Source: Chaenocephalus aceratus
Lineage: Eukaryota > Chordata > Actinopteri > Perciformes > Channichthyidae
DNA: 64,000 bases
Direction: 5' to 3'
Assembly (NCBI GenBank): GCA_023974075.1
Contig: CM043796.1
Coordinates: 20,480,927 to 20,544,926, forward strand
The position numbers and the translations under genes were made by a program. Positions 42,275 through 53,533 of the stretch are shown here, piece after piece (the stretch's first letter is position 1; every line of letters starts with the position of its first letter). The notes beneath the pieces were generated by a model, which saw nothing but the letters and a program-made list of their open reading frames with translations, did no database searches and was not told the origin of the DNA.

Positions 42275-43220
42275 AACAACACACTATCACTCCCTAAGCG
42301 TCCAGGAGCGACGTTTGGTCAGTGTCCGTGGCGTCCAATTGTGACGCTCCTAGGCTCCTTCAGCGTCATAAAGGGAAGCAAATAGCTTTCAACTGATTGC
42401 AATGTATTCCCATCTGCGTCGGGATTTGACGCTCATGGAAGCACGGCATTCGTTTGTGTCGGCTCCCCTTAAAGGCAATGTGAGCGTCCATTCCCATTGG
42501 ATAACGGAGAATTGTACACCCGGATGTAAGTATTCCTCTTACGGCCCGTCCACACAGCGGCGTGCGCTGACGCTTGCCGGCGGGCGTGTCTGAAACTCGA
42601 CCAACAACCAATCACATGAATCTCCCGCCCCTGACACACAAGCAGCGGTTTGATTGGCTAGAGCTTGTACTGGCATATGATTCGATTGGCTGACGCTTCT
42701 GCCGAGGCGTCAAAAGTTGAACATTGCTCAACTTTTGCAGCGAGCCACGCCAGCTACGCTCCGCGTCGCTTCCCACGATGCATTTCGGCTAAAAGTGACG
42801 TCACCCCATTCAAAGTGAATGGTGAAGCGTCAACGCACGCCGCTGTGTGGACGGGCCGTTACTGTCGATTGATTTTACAGTGATATCTGCACTACTCATC
42901 GACTAAAAAACACCAGATTATCCTTGTTAATTACACAACATTGATTGGTTTAAATTGTGTGCAATACTTTTATATTTTTCCCCTTCGATTCGGAGAAACA
43001 ATGTAAAGGAGTAAAGGAGTAAAGGATGGCAGAAGACACTACACTACCCAGAATTCCCAGCTATCGTTTGGACTACACCATGTGCTCTGTTTGACAAATC
43101 CCGTGATAGTCCTCAAGCTCTGTGATTGGAGAGTGTGCTCCGAGGGTTAAGCCGATTCTCGAACAGCACTTGAAATGGGATGGAACCACGGCAGACTGTC
43201 CAAAACTGGATTTGAACGGG
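42275..43220 (+). repeat. 0.6-kb repeat family, copy 2 (with MITE insert)
   Basis: In direct tandem with copy 1 and highly similar, but enlarged by a 317-bp insertion at 42542-42858. After the shared end 'ccaaaactggatttgaac' it continues into unrelated C-rich sequence (ccccccctcccccacccc near 43231-43248). Confidence 0.85.
42539..42861 (+). mobile_element. PIF/Harbinger-like MITE with TTA TSD
   Basis: The element is 42542-42858 (317 bp). The ends CGGCCCGTCCACACAGCGGC and its exact inverted copy form perfect TIRs of about 25 bp. They are flanked by TTA (42539-42541 and 42859-42861), the 3-bp target duplication of PIF/Harbinger. Copies 1 and 3 of the host repeat have an uninterrupted 'ccttactgtcgattg' at this place, proving the insertion. 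The body is GC-rich with several GACGC words and encodes nothing. Confidence 0.9.
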
Positions 43221-44959
43221 TCCACCGCGTCCCCCCCTCCCCCACCCCGTCCCCAGAACTACACATGCTGGCTATTCTGTTTCGCAACATGTTCTCTATG
43301 GCACGTCTCTACTGGGAGTTGTAGTTTTAAAAGACGTTTTCGTATTTCCCATAATAAGAAGTTGCCAGTATTAAACTGTGTACATCCCTGGAGGTTTAGG
43401 GGATAGGAAACACTCACATTTAAAACATATAATTAATAAATGGGTGAAAATTGCTTGTGCCCATAATGGGCAGCATTAATATATACCCACACGATAGCTA
43501 AGGTCAGAAGAGCTTTATTTAACAGCTGGTCTTATGCTTGTGACCCCTGTTGTTAATTGATAACATTACATTACATTACATTAATTGATAAGCCTGAAAC
43601 ATGCACTTGTCAAGGTTCAGAGGCACATTTTGCAAATATGGCAGTAGCCAACGATCAGCTTAAGATAAGATATACTTTATTGATCCCAAGTTGGAACATT
43701 TGCGTTACATCAGCATGTGTAACAGTTAAATATGCAGTGGTGTCTATTTGAAAATCATTTAGTATAATCACACAAATTCTGTGTTTTATATTCAACAATT
43801 CTGTGTTCTTTATTTATTGATTGTTCAATACCTGACAAGGCCGGAGATGAAATATCTACATACATCTTATAAGAGTATAATACATTATGTATAATATCAG
43901 TTAAAATAAGTGCTTCAACATAGTTAACATTGCTGGAGGTATGCACAAATATTGATAGATGTCTTGTAATGCACTATTGAGGAACCTGTGACCCAAGTTT
44001 TTCATTCAGTGCAGAACTACACCATAGTTGTGTAGGCCTATATGATATGTCAATAAACCTTAGAAAATCTTGAAATCTTGAAAGGGATGTGCAAAATAGT
44101 CATTATATACAGTCTTTAGTTAACTATTAGTAGAGAGTAACGAGTAATGAATATACTTTATAGGATATCCTATTAATATCTAATAATAAAAATAATGAAA
44201 TTCAATAACATGCTTTAACCACTAGGTGTCCCTTGATATCAGCTGTGCACCTTTATGGTGTAAATACAGCCTATCTACCAATTGGATCAAATATAAAAGT
44301 GAGCCGAATTAGTGTTGATACTGCAAGGAGACGTATTGTGTGAAAATAAATGTAAGATGTTGTTTAATGGCTGATATATTTATGATCCACGTCACGTTTT
44401 CAGTTCCTCATGTTTGTCTAGAAGTCTTCTCATCAGGGCTCTATAAATACAGAACTACGGCAGATATGTAATATTTAATGCAGCCGAACCGTGTATTACA
44501 ATGCCGTTATGTGATGACTTTCAAAGAGAAAAGCAAGCACACTCGGAATAAAGTATTATTATTATTTTTTTAAATGTTTTCGGTCTGTTTCCGGTATTTG
44601 TTAATGACGATGTGCTGTGAGATGTGAGACTGGAATTGCACAGGGGAAATAACGTAGGCTATCTTTAGATGCGGATTTTGTTAAACTAATATGTTTGCGC
44701 TGTGGACCAACACTATACATTGACGGGGAAGGGGGTAGCAATAAAGATAACACCATTAAACAGTTACACAACATAACAGAAATAATATCGATAGCAGCGT
44801 CCCTAGCAACCACCTTGGTAACAATGAAAACATCGCGATTTCCTGAAGTAATCTTCGTAATAACTAGCAAACTAAAGATCATGTACATCCACTGCACACA
44901 TAATCTGAAATAACAACTCATATTTCTCGCATCAAATGACATCAAAACGCATTTTAATG
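43221..44959. other. Non-coding stretch with a retroposon tail
   Basis: Contains TTACA repeats (43563-43583) and, at about 43662-43735, 'ataagatatactttattgat' then 'cccaagttgg', a typical inverted fish LINE 3' end (minus strand). Nothing else was recognised. Confidence 0.5.
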
Positions 44960-45605
44960 GTCAAACTAACTTTAAAATAGGCATTTTCCACCGAGAATAA
45001 AACGAAGTTCGGCCATATTTTTTTTTTCTGCAGGGAGAAATTTGAAGATCACGTAACATAGACGCCAGCCATTGGAATGAATGGTGAAAAAAAACGGGGT
45101 TTGTCAAACAGAGCACATGGTGTAGTCCAAACGATAGCTGGGGATTCTGTGTAGTGTAGTGTACTGTGTTCTGCCATCCTTTACTCCGAAAAAATATTTG
45201 TTTCTCTGAATCGAAGGGGAAAAATACAAAAGCATTGCACACAATTTAAACCAATCAATGTTGTGTAATTAACAAGGATAATCTGGTGTTTTTTAGTCGA
45301 TGAGTAGTGCAGATATCACTGTAAAATCAATCGACAGTAAGGGGAATACTTACTTCCGGGTGTACAATTCTCCGTTATCCAATGAGAATGGACGCTCACA
45401 TTGCCTTTAAGGGCAGCCGACACAAACGAATGCCGTGCTTCCATGAGCGTCAAATCCCGCCGCAGATCGGAATACATTGCAATCAGTTGAAAGCTATTTG
45501 TGTCCCTTTATGAAGCTGAAGGAGCCTAGGAGCGTCACAACTGCACGCCACGGACACTGACCAAACGTCGCTCCTGGACGATTATGGAGTGAGAGTGTGT
45601 TGATA
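44960..45605 (-). repeat. 0.6-kb repeat family, copy 3, inverted
   Basis: Reverse complement of copies 1 and 2 from 'caacacactctcactccata' (at 45605) to 'ctctgtttgacaaacccc' (near 45100). After that it diverges: the ends of the family differ between copies. It lacks the MITE seen in copy 2. Confidence 0.85.
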
Positions 45606-47004
45606 TCTCCTATTTCGTAGTGAGTTCCTATCTTTACCACCTGCCTTCAAAGTCAATTTAAAACTAATACCGTCAAACTTCATTGTAGCAGATCTTGAAA
45701 TAGAAACAACCCAAACATACAAAAGAACAACAAAAACACATCCCTGAAAAATAGAAAAACAAGATACTTCACAGATATCTGACTTGGTCGGGGGTGGTTT
45801 GAAGTTTGGGGGTGGAATTTTTATTGCACTTTTACTCCGCAGACATTTTCATAGAATTAAGCCGATGACACCTCCACGAGACAACAACAGCTTCTGGCAT
45901 CCCAGAACCACCTCCACACCCGCTGTCAGTGCTGATCAGACCCCTACAATATACCACCACCAGCACCACCTCGGCAATACACCTACACTTATGGTTGCTC
46001 GCAAGTGTTTAGCATTTACTGCGAAAAAGGCAACATCTGAGATTTGGAGATGCTTTAAAAAAAGAGGAGATGGGGATTTTAGCATCTATTGAGGTTGACA
46101 AGGAAGGTTGCATTTGCACCCTAACCCTAACCCTAACCCCGAGCTCTCAGTGATCAACTTAATGAAGGATGAAAAATGGGGAAAAGCTGGGAGAATGACA
46201 TAAAGACAAATAGAGAGGAAGACAGAAAGAAAGGCTATAGGAAAGAGAGATGTAAAAAGAGACAAAATAACTGTGTGCAATTACTTTAATGTGAATTACA
46301 GGCTCAGTTAGATGGTATGAAATGAGAGAACAGAAAGATTGAAGAGAGATTGAGATCAAAGACAGGATGCAATCACAGAATCATCCAACATCATCTTACA
46401 GATTTATGATGCCATAAATAAAAACGAATTGAACACACTTTGAGGAAACGTGAGGATAAAACACTCCCTAACGGAGACTTAAAGTCGCAAGAGTGTTTTT
46501 ACTTCAACACGTATTTAACAAGAAGAAAGCAGACAAAGAAGACAAGGGCATTCACAGTTATGGTGTGAAGAGTTGGCAGAAGGTATATGTGTGTTGGGGA
46601 CGGGGGTGGAGGTGTATATTTAATTCATATTCACACTTCATAGATGCGTGCACCTACACTGTTATATAAAATTATCAAATGAGCCTTTGTGGGCACATTT
46701 AGTTTACTGTTAAAACATTTGAGAATAAATCATTTAGGTAATCATACAGAAGTGTATATTCACTTTTATATTAGTTTGCACTTAGTTACAGATATCTCTG
46801 TCCCAATGTGAAGAGTCTTCTTGAGTCCAATGGCATCACAGGAAAGACCCGGATGTAATTCCATGGTTTGGCCTCAATTTTGTTTCAAAATCCAACACTT
46901 TAGGATCTAGGGATCACAATTAAATGGGGTTTGCCTCAAAGCTTACTTCACAATGCAGTAAGTTAGAAAAAACAATAATCCTTTTTTTTTTGTTGGATTG
47001 ACTG
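45606..47004. other. Non-coding stretch with a telomere-like tract
   Basis: A CCCTAACCCTAACCCTAACCCC tract of about 3.5 units lies at about 46119-46140. A + strand frame at 45784-46092 is Pro/Thr/His-rich in its middle but has no recognised domain. The rest is AT-rich with no gene recognised. Confidence 0.5.
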
Positions 47005-47708
47005 TTAAGGGGCCTACACCCCAAACTGACACCAAATAACACGTCCCGAACAGCCAATCAGAGTGAGTTCTTTGGCTGACGGCCTGTAGCCGACAGCCTC
47101 CCGATTCAACATGTTGAATCGACTGCGGAAGGTGAAAACTACACAGCAAAACCTCTTATCTGACTGCATTCAACATCAAAAACCTGATGACCGGCAGAAA
47201 AGACACGATGGGGCGGGACACACCAATCTGAGTAGGGCGACAGGACGCTCATCGACGGCCAGACATCTATCGACGCCGAAATAAAATCACTCTGATTGGC
47301 TGTTCAGCTAGCGAATCAGTGCATGAGAAGCAAAACGGTTGCTTGAGAATGTCTTCCACAAGCAACACTCCAATGGTTGATAGCTGCAGTACCGCACAAA
47401 ACATGTTTTCGATGGACGAGAGTGAAAATGGAACGCACACGCTATTTGTTGTTTGTTTATATCACGCAGTCTGTTCTTCTTCTCTGTCTTCCGGTTGTTG
47501 CCTCTTTTGAATGACGAATACACACTACCCGCCGCCTGCTGGTAAGGAGAGTTATTGCCACTCACGCATGCGCAGTTCGTACGTGCTTGGCTGAAGTCTT
47601 TGCGGTGTGTTCCAGTGCGACACATGGCCAAGACGCAGGAGAAGACGCCGACGCAACAGTCGGCGTCGGCGAGTTCTCTGGTGACTGCTTGGTGTGTCAG
47701 GGCCTTTA
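47005..47708 (+). mobile_element. Harbinger-like nonautonomous element, probable
   Basis: Ends AGGGGCCTACACCCCAA and (inverted) AGGCCCTGACACACCAA match at 12 of 17 positions and are flanked by TTA on both sides (47005-47007 and 47706-47708). Inside are repeated 'gccaatcagagtgag'/'cactctgattggctg' inverted words and a GC-rich hairpin CGCCGAC-GCAACA-GTCGGCG near 47647. No transposase frame. Confidence 0.55.
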
Positions 47709-49379
47709 CACATACAAATAATTTAAATGTGAATTATACAGTGTCATTATATTGTGCCTTCATACACCAATTTGCTGCCATAGGCAAGCACGTGCACGGT
47801 TGTGGCATGATCACCAAAACAGAAAGATATGGACACAAGATGTGTGCAACTGTATTTAGTATCCTATCCATGTGAGCATGATTTAAGTGGGTGGGGGGGG
47901 GACCTAACCTCCTCTCGGGGCCCTGGGAAGAATTTTTTTTTAATATTGAAGTTAAAAGCATCAATCTGGTGCACTTTGAGAGCAACATGAAGAGCTCTAT
48001 GGATACATCTCTCAACACCCATATGAAACAGAACTGTAAGCAGATTTTCTTTTTCTTTATGGATATTTTACAAATCACTCCCCTTTCAAACTGTATTCTT
48101 GTTCATTAATAACAACTTTTTTGTACTGTCATATGGTATTTTATACCTGTTTTTCATCTATTCTCTTATTTTTTTATAACTATAATGATCATATAAAGGT
48201 GTGCCTTTACCTCACTGAGCTGAGGTTATCAGTGCCTCTCAGTCTTTCAGGAGAGAGCTCTCTAAAGCTCTCCCCCCGCGGCCGCTTACACAGTAAATTC
48301 CAATGTTAATAAAAGCACACATAAGCTGTGTACGAGTTTGATTTATTTTAAATGAACACAAATACAAAATGAAAACCTATAATTGCACACGAAAACCATT
48401 ATTTCAAAAAAAGAACAATTTCACATAAACCTCTGGTTTTTACTGGGGCTGGGGCAATATAGGTGTAGTTCTGTTAGTATAAGTTAATAAGATGTACTTT
48501 GTTGATCCAAAATTGGGAAATTGTGTTGTTACGAAATTTCCCAAAAAATATTTTTTTCATTTCTAACTTTTTATTCTTCTTTTTTCTCCCCAATTTTCGG
48601 CGCCCCCGATGGGTTGATGCGCCCTTAGCATTCGCCTATACTGCCTATGCCAAGGGCATGCCTTCATATATTCTAACAAACAATGAAATCCAATTAAGAG
48701 GACAGTATGAAGCATTTTACCGTGACTGCACTTCAAATTCTCCTCCTGAGGTGACATCGGTTGAAAGTAAAGACAACAACAAACAGTGAAAATGATTAAG
48801 GGAGACAGAAAATGCTGCTTCAGATGTTTTTTTTCCAAATATTAGATAACAGCTTTACGTCAATGATTATTTAAAAGACTTCACGACTCATGTCTAATCT
48901 CTTTTTACTGAGTCTTACCACTATAGATGACATGTTATTGCTCCCTGGGAATTAGTTCTGCATTCAAGCAATAATTATCCTGCAATGTAGGTGACTGTCC
49001 GTCAGGGGTCCATTAAGGAATCATTTTTCTGAGTGATATTCCAATTACTGATTAAATGCTGTAGCAGTTCATTGTTTGGTTAATCTCTTCTAACCTAATC
49101 TGATGGTAATGAAATTGTAAATGTAAAAAAACAAACAAACAAAAACTCAAAAGTTTAAACATTTTTAAAGGACCAATCCCCATCTAACCAGTCAGGTGGG
49201 GGCGTGAACCTGTCAGTGCAAGGCTGTTCAAATGTCTCATATTTGTAACAAGGTTTGTAAGAAACAACCCTAACTCGTGCGTAAGTGCAATGTAAGGAGC
49301 TTGAAAAAGTAATGTCGTTACATTTGGAACGAAAGAGGAGTATTGGACTATCATTTGGGGTTCACCTGTGGACACTGTG
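47709..49379. other. Upstream flank of epha5 with repeat fragments
   Basis: Contains a LINE-tail-like word 'ataagatgtactttgttgat' (about 48488-48545, minus-oriented family). A transposon-end-like stretch 'gcgcccttagcattcgccta' then 'tactgcctatgcc' lies at 48600-48660. The segment 48840-49340 immediately before the promoter is AT-rich, with no repeats recognised; it may hold regulatory sequence. Confidence 0.45.
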
Positions 49380-49632
49380 ATTGGAGAGACCTGAGCTTCA
49401 CTCCGCCCCCCTCCCTCCGGCGGGCTCCCCGCCTCCCCAAACCCAGAGCGCACTCCGCTCTCACTTGCTTCCTCTACCCGCCGCAGAACATGAGCTCCCT
49501 TCTCTCTGAGCCGACGCACACCAATACAGATGGTTTCATTACGGCGTCCCGCTTCATGCTGACCGAAACTGCTGTTGTTTAGGATAGAAGCTCTCCCCTG
49601 CCCTGTGACCGGTTGTGATTTTTGGATGCGCC
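49380..49632 (+). promoter_or_regulatory. epha5: GC-rich promoter-proximal / 5' UTR segment of epha5
   Basis: The sequence turns abruptly GC- and CpG-rich just upstream of the first coding exon, with a CCGCCCCCC tract near 49402 (Sp1/KLF-like), CCGGCGGG and several CpGs. This is the kind of CpG-island promoter expected for a developmental receptor gene. No TATA box was seen. Several ATG codons occur upstream of the coding start (49490, 49556, 49626), so the 5' UTR probably carries short upstream ORFs. The transcription start cannot be placed from sequence alone. Confidence 0.55.
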
Positions 49633-49730
49633 ATGCAATCTCGCTGGTGGAGTTGTGGAATTCGGCTGGTGGCATGGACGTGGGTTTGGAGTCTGGCGTT
49701 GCACGGAGCATGGTGCATCCCCGCAAATGA
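49626..49730 (+). promoter_or_regulatory. Overlapping upstream ORF (34 codons) at the epha5 start
   Basis: An ATG seven bases before the main start opens a 34-codon frame that overlaps the entire exon 1 coding part in another frame. It ends at a TGA (49728-49730) two bases before the exon 1 donor. It therefore terminates within exon 1 whatever splicing follows. The uORF ATG has T at -3 (weak), whereas the main ATG has G at -3, so leaky scanning to the main start is plausible. That this regulates translation is inference. Confidence 0.45.
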
Positions 49731-49732
49731 AG
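49633..49732 (+). CDS. epha5: epha5-like Eph receptor, coding exon 1 (signal peptide)
   Basis: This exon encodes residues 1-33 plus the first base of codon 34. The peptide has a short polar start, a Trp-rich hydrophobic core (about residues 11-27) and a likely signal-peptidase site after Cys28 (Ala at -3), followed by IPANE. The Asn-Glu before the splice joins to Val-Asn-Leu-Leu-Asp-Ser-Arg in exon 2, which is the usual start of mature EphA receptors. The exon ends GAAG and is followed by GTAAAA, a good donor in phase 1 as expected for Eph genes. The ATG at 49633 was chosen because it is in frame with the mature protein and has G at -3. An earlier ATG at 49626 is out of frame and opens an overlapping upstream ORF. 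The signal peptide is poorly conserved between Eph paralogues, so exon 1 is placed mainly by frame, splice phase and the NE-VNLLDSR junction. Confidence 0.85.
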
Positions 49733-50599
49733 GTAAAACACGCACGGACACTTTGGGGTTGATGGCAGTTGTTCGGTGACACGTCTTTGTTTTAATTGCC
49801 ACTGACAGGCACGAGTGGAGGTTAAGGGTCCGTGTCTGGTGCTCCAGCCCCCCGGTCTCTTCTATCCTGGCTGACACGGCTCTGACGCTGTCTGGCCGAA
49901 AAGGAGGTCGCCTATACAATACATTTAAGCAGATAATGTTTATGACAGCTGTGTCCCCGAAGTGTTTAATGACTGTTTGTTCCGAAATAGTAAAGGCTGA
50001 GATAAAAAGAGGACCTTTGATCAGAACATGCGTCTATCCAGATAACCGGTCCTTGGAGAACCGACGGACGCACAGTGCGCTGCAGACATTCACTGTGAAG
50101 ATCTTACACATATTCCGTTGCAACTCAAACTGCTCACTTGACGTTGAAGCATCCTGTGGTGGTGTTATAAAATAAGGTTTCTCGTGTGGAATTCCAATTG
50201 CCTTGCTTTGGCAATGAGTTTTAATTGACCTCAGGTTTCTAATAATAATATAACTTTAAGCGTTTCACTGAGACATTTCTCTGCATTCCCTTTTAAAGCT
50301 TATTTTTGGTTCAGTATTTTGATACATTCTGTATTTTTACATATTCGCATTGAATCCTTTTAACCTCTGATACTGTTGAAATGGCTGACAGCTAGTGAGT
50401 TCAGACTGTAGCTTGCAGTAAAGCTACTTATCTTGTCACATATTAACAGTTTCATTTGGCACCCCCTCGTAATTTGGCACAACATTTCCATAATGGTCGG
50501 TTCAAATTGGGATTTAATCAATGTTGATGTCTGAACTATAATGCACCTGCAGCCCCTGCACGAGATATACAATATGGACATTTACAGTCCTTACACTTT

Positions 50600-50676
50600 C
50601 AGGTCTCCCTTGAAAAAGAGATCATTGATCTCAATGGGATTTTACCTGGATAAATAAAGGTTTTGAATTGAATTGG
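50600..50676 (+). mobile_element. Retroposon 3' tail in intron 1
   Basis: 'tctcaatgggattttacctg' followed by 'gataaataaaggttttgaat' and 'tgaattgg' is a teleost non-LTR retroposon tail. Only the last part is present. Confidence 0.6.
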
Positions 50677-51379
50677 TTTAAAATAAGAAAAAATACAATA
50701 TTCCAATATTGTCCGCAGACTTGATATTGTAATGGCTCAAGATGAGTGCCATTGTTTAGGGCTATTTAGACAGCATTTACATCCATCAAACTGCTTATAC
50801 TTCATGTGGCAGATTTATTTGGTCAAATGTACAATCACAAAAGTGTTTCCCAAAGTGTGACCACTCAGGGGTCCTGGAGTGGTTCCCAGGGCAGCCTTGG
50901 GGCAACATGGAGAAGAGTTAAAGTTTACCCAGGATGTATAGGTTCCTGTTTGGGACAGTGTCCTCTGAATTAAATAACCTCCCTAGGGATTTGTATTCTG
51001 GGCTTTATGAGATATAGCACATCAATATACTGGTGCAGACTGGCATATAGGTTCCCAAAAGGTGTGAAAAGTCAACATAACTTCTAAAAAGTGTTTGACA
51101 TAAAATCCACAATAACTAAACACTCATAAGGTTTGTTGTCTGCAGCAGAAATATCCGTACTTTAAAACACTTGAATTCCTGCCTTGTTAAAGCCAAGCTT
51201 GAGGCTGTGAGAAAAAATCAATGGCAGACTGAATCACAATTTTGTGTTTTGACTCCAGTGATGAAAAGAGATATGTCCTTTATATCCACATGATCCTCTG
51301 CTGTCTTTATTTATCACACCTATTCTTTGTTTGCATAGACAGACACCTTTCTTAAGACGCTTAAAGAGCCAAAGGCTTC

Positions 51380-51560
51380 AACCTTATGCACATTTTAGAT
51401 TCATTTGGCTCATATTTGCATTGCATTGGATAATCATTGCATGCATAATTGGAGAGTATGGTGAAGCCCATAATTAAAGCAGCCAATATTCTCTCATTGG
51501 GCTAATTTATTGTAATTGAAAAAGTAGGATTAAACAATTTTTCGGATCTTCTTAAACATC
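51380..51560. promoter_or_regulatory. Candidate intronic enhancer (octamer/homeodomain words)
   Basis: ATTTGCAT (POU octamer) is followed within about 30 bp by GGATAATCATTGCATGCATAAT, and then ATAATTAAAG, CCAATATT and GTAATTGAA. Homopolymers and repeats are absent. Such clustering is typical of neural developmental enhancers, but function and conservation are inferred. A similar block with CTTTGATTAATTT (TCF plus homeodomain) lies at 51760-51960. Confidence 0.3.
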
Positions 51561-53232
51561 TTGGGAGGAATCATTAGGGACATTTCCCACTTACCCATCT
51601 CACATTTTGTTTTAGGCTATGCTGCATAATCTGTCCTCACATCACACTGCAGACTTACCTCATACGACTGTTCCAGGTTGAATTGTACCTTTCATTTGCG
51701 TTGATATACTATAAGTGTTTCCTGAAGTGAAGGGGAAATAAGTGAACAAAGAAAACTCCTGACACTTCCTTAATTATATTAAAATGACCTGCAGTACGGT
51801 TTCTGCCCTAATGGCAGACACTGAGGAAAACTGCACACACTGTGCCACTTTGATTAATTTCCTCTCTTGAGGCTAATCCATTCTTATTTAAATCGATCAA
51901 TTTCTGCGAACATCTCCTCGATGCAGAGCCAGGTGCCTCACATCTGTTTTAGAGATTGTCATTCTGTTCGATTAATAATAATAATGTCTGGCTAATGAGG
52001 GGTTTGTGAGCAGACACTTTAGGGAGTCCTTCACTTTTTCTTTTTGTGGGTAATGGCGTTGATCAAATGAGGGGTGGTAGATACAGTTAAACGCTTTGAA
52101 AAGAAGTGCATATCTGCCCGCTGGCCTGTGGGTCTGTTTTAGAGAGACAAGCCCGGAGCAATCCATGTAAATGCCACGTTCAAACACTTGAGATGGAAAT
52201 GCATTAAGGAAATACAAGTGGTTTGATTTAACCATTGGTTTCAAAACTAGAAGGTACGATATGGCTTCAGACAACATTGTAGGGGTCACTGAAGTCAAGT
52301 TGGACCTTAAACCCATCACCTTAGAGTGCTTGAAAATAAAAAAAAGCTGCCTCAGAGCAGATATTCCGTTATCAATCAAAAAAGAATTGTATTCCCAATG
52401 CTAAAAATCCACTTACTTTTGAGCACCCTTGTAATATTTCCTTGAAGTAATGTCACCTTTCATTTGATGGTGATGACTTTTAATAATAAGTTCTGTAGAT
52501 CATTGTCATGGCTGAGCTCCAACTTGTTAGGTGGTTTGATCCTTAGAGAGAACACTAGAGAGTGAAAGAGGTAACGTATCCCTTATGATCGTTCAGCATC
52601 ACTTATCTCTTCTTTATGGCCTAATTAGTTGTCTAATCGCCTCCTAAGGACATCTTTTATTTTTCTCTGCAGAGCAGCGGAGACAGTAAGACTAGTGGAG
52701 TGTGTGTGTCTGTGTGTTGGGAGGGGTTTACACAGCGATTGTGTCTCAGTTAGCTAGCTAGCTTCCGCCTCAGATTATGTTCTGCCAACTGTGGATGTTC
52801 TATTCTTTAGTTGACAAGTCAAGGTTTATATGAGGATTGGCGTTTTTATGACATGGCTTATCAATGAAATAATGCACTCAACAGCTGCTTTAAGACATGG
52901 AAAGCATTTATGATACTGAACCTTTGGACGATTGATTTAATCTCTTCCATTAAGTATTATTGTTTGCTCTTCATTAATGTTTCACAGGACTTTCTTGTTG
53001 GCAGTTCCAAACAGAAATACACAAGAACATCTTCAAGGCTTATAGTTGGAAAGATGATCACTGGTTTATACCAATATGCCTTGTTTGTGATGCTTAATTA
53101 CATTCAAGGGAAAATAGAAAGCAGATATCTAATAATGTGAAGTCCATTGTCCTCTGTAATTAGCTGTCACTCACAGTTTTTCATTTGTCAGAACACATTT
53201 CAAAAGTGTGAAATACACACCAGTTATCGTGG

Positions 53233-53533
53233 ATGAGGCGTAGGGCTGCTCAATTAATTGTATTTTAATCGCAATTACGATTATGGCTTGCAAAGATTAC
53301 GAAAACAACGTAATCGAAATAAAACGATTATTTTTTTATTGGTTTTTCAGTTGAATTATACTTAAAGTTCAGGGTGATGAACTGTTCAAAACATACTGTT
53401 CACATTTTTTTCTCCAATAAATTGATGTTTTCAAAGTAAATGGATAATCATTTTTAATAATCGTGATATCAATTATTGACCCAAATAATCAAGATTATGA
53501 TTTTTGCCATAATCGAGCAGCGCTAATGAGGTT
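53233..53533 (-). mobile_element. hAT MITE in intron 1, same family as 28825-29429
   Basis: The element is 53241-53525 (285 bp). Ends TAGGGCTGCTCAATTAATTG and ...TTATGGCAAAAATCAT-type (inverted) align with both termini of the 605-bp element at 28825-29429, in opposite orientation, so this is an internal-deletion derivative. Flanks ATGAGGCG and ATGAGGTT agree at six of eight bases, a decayed 8-bp duplication. The right end has one change in the terminus (AGCGCTA). Confidence 0.88.

Larger units (their letters stand above)
41578..47191. repeat. Perfect 49-bp inverted repeat flanking 5.5 kb
   Basis: 41578-41626 and 47143-47191 are exact reverse complements over 49 bp (containing CATCAGGTTTTTGATGTTGA and its complement). 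The match drops off outside. The interval contains the three copies of the 0.6-kb repeat, two in one orientation and one in the other. It may be the ends of a large composite element, or two copies of an unrelated short repeat that are inverted by chance. The right copy lies within a Harbinger-like element (47008-47705). Confidence 0.7.

Noticed and set aside
49184..49741. 185-codon minus-strand open frame opposite the epha5 promoter and exon 1
   Set aside because: It is antisense to a GC-rich CpG region where stops are rare, has no recognisable domain, and overlaps a supported exon on the other strand.
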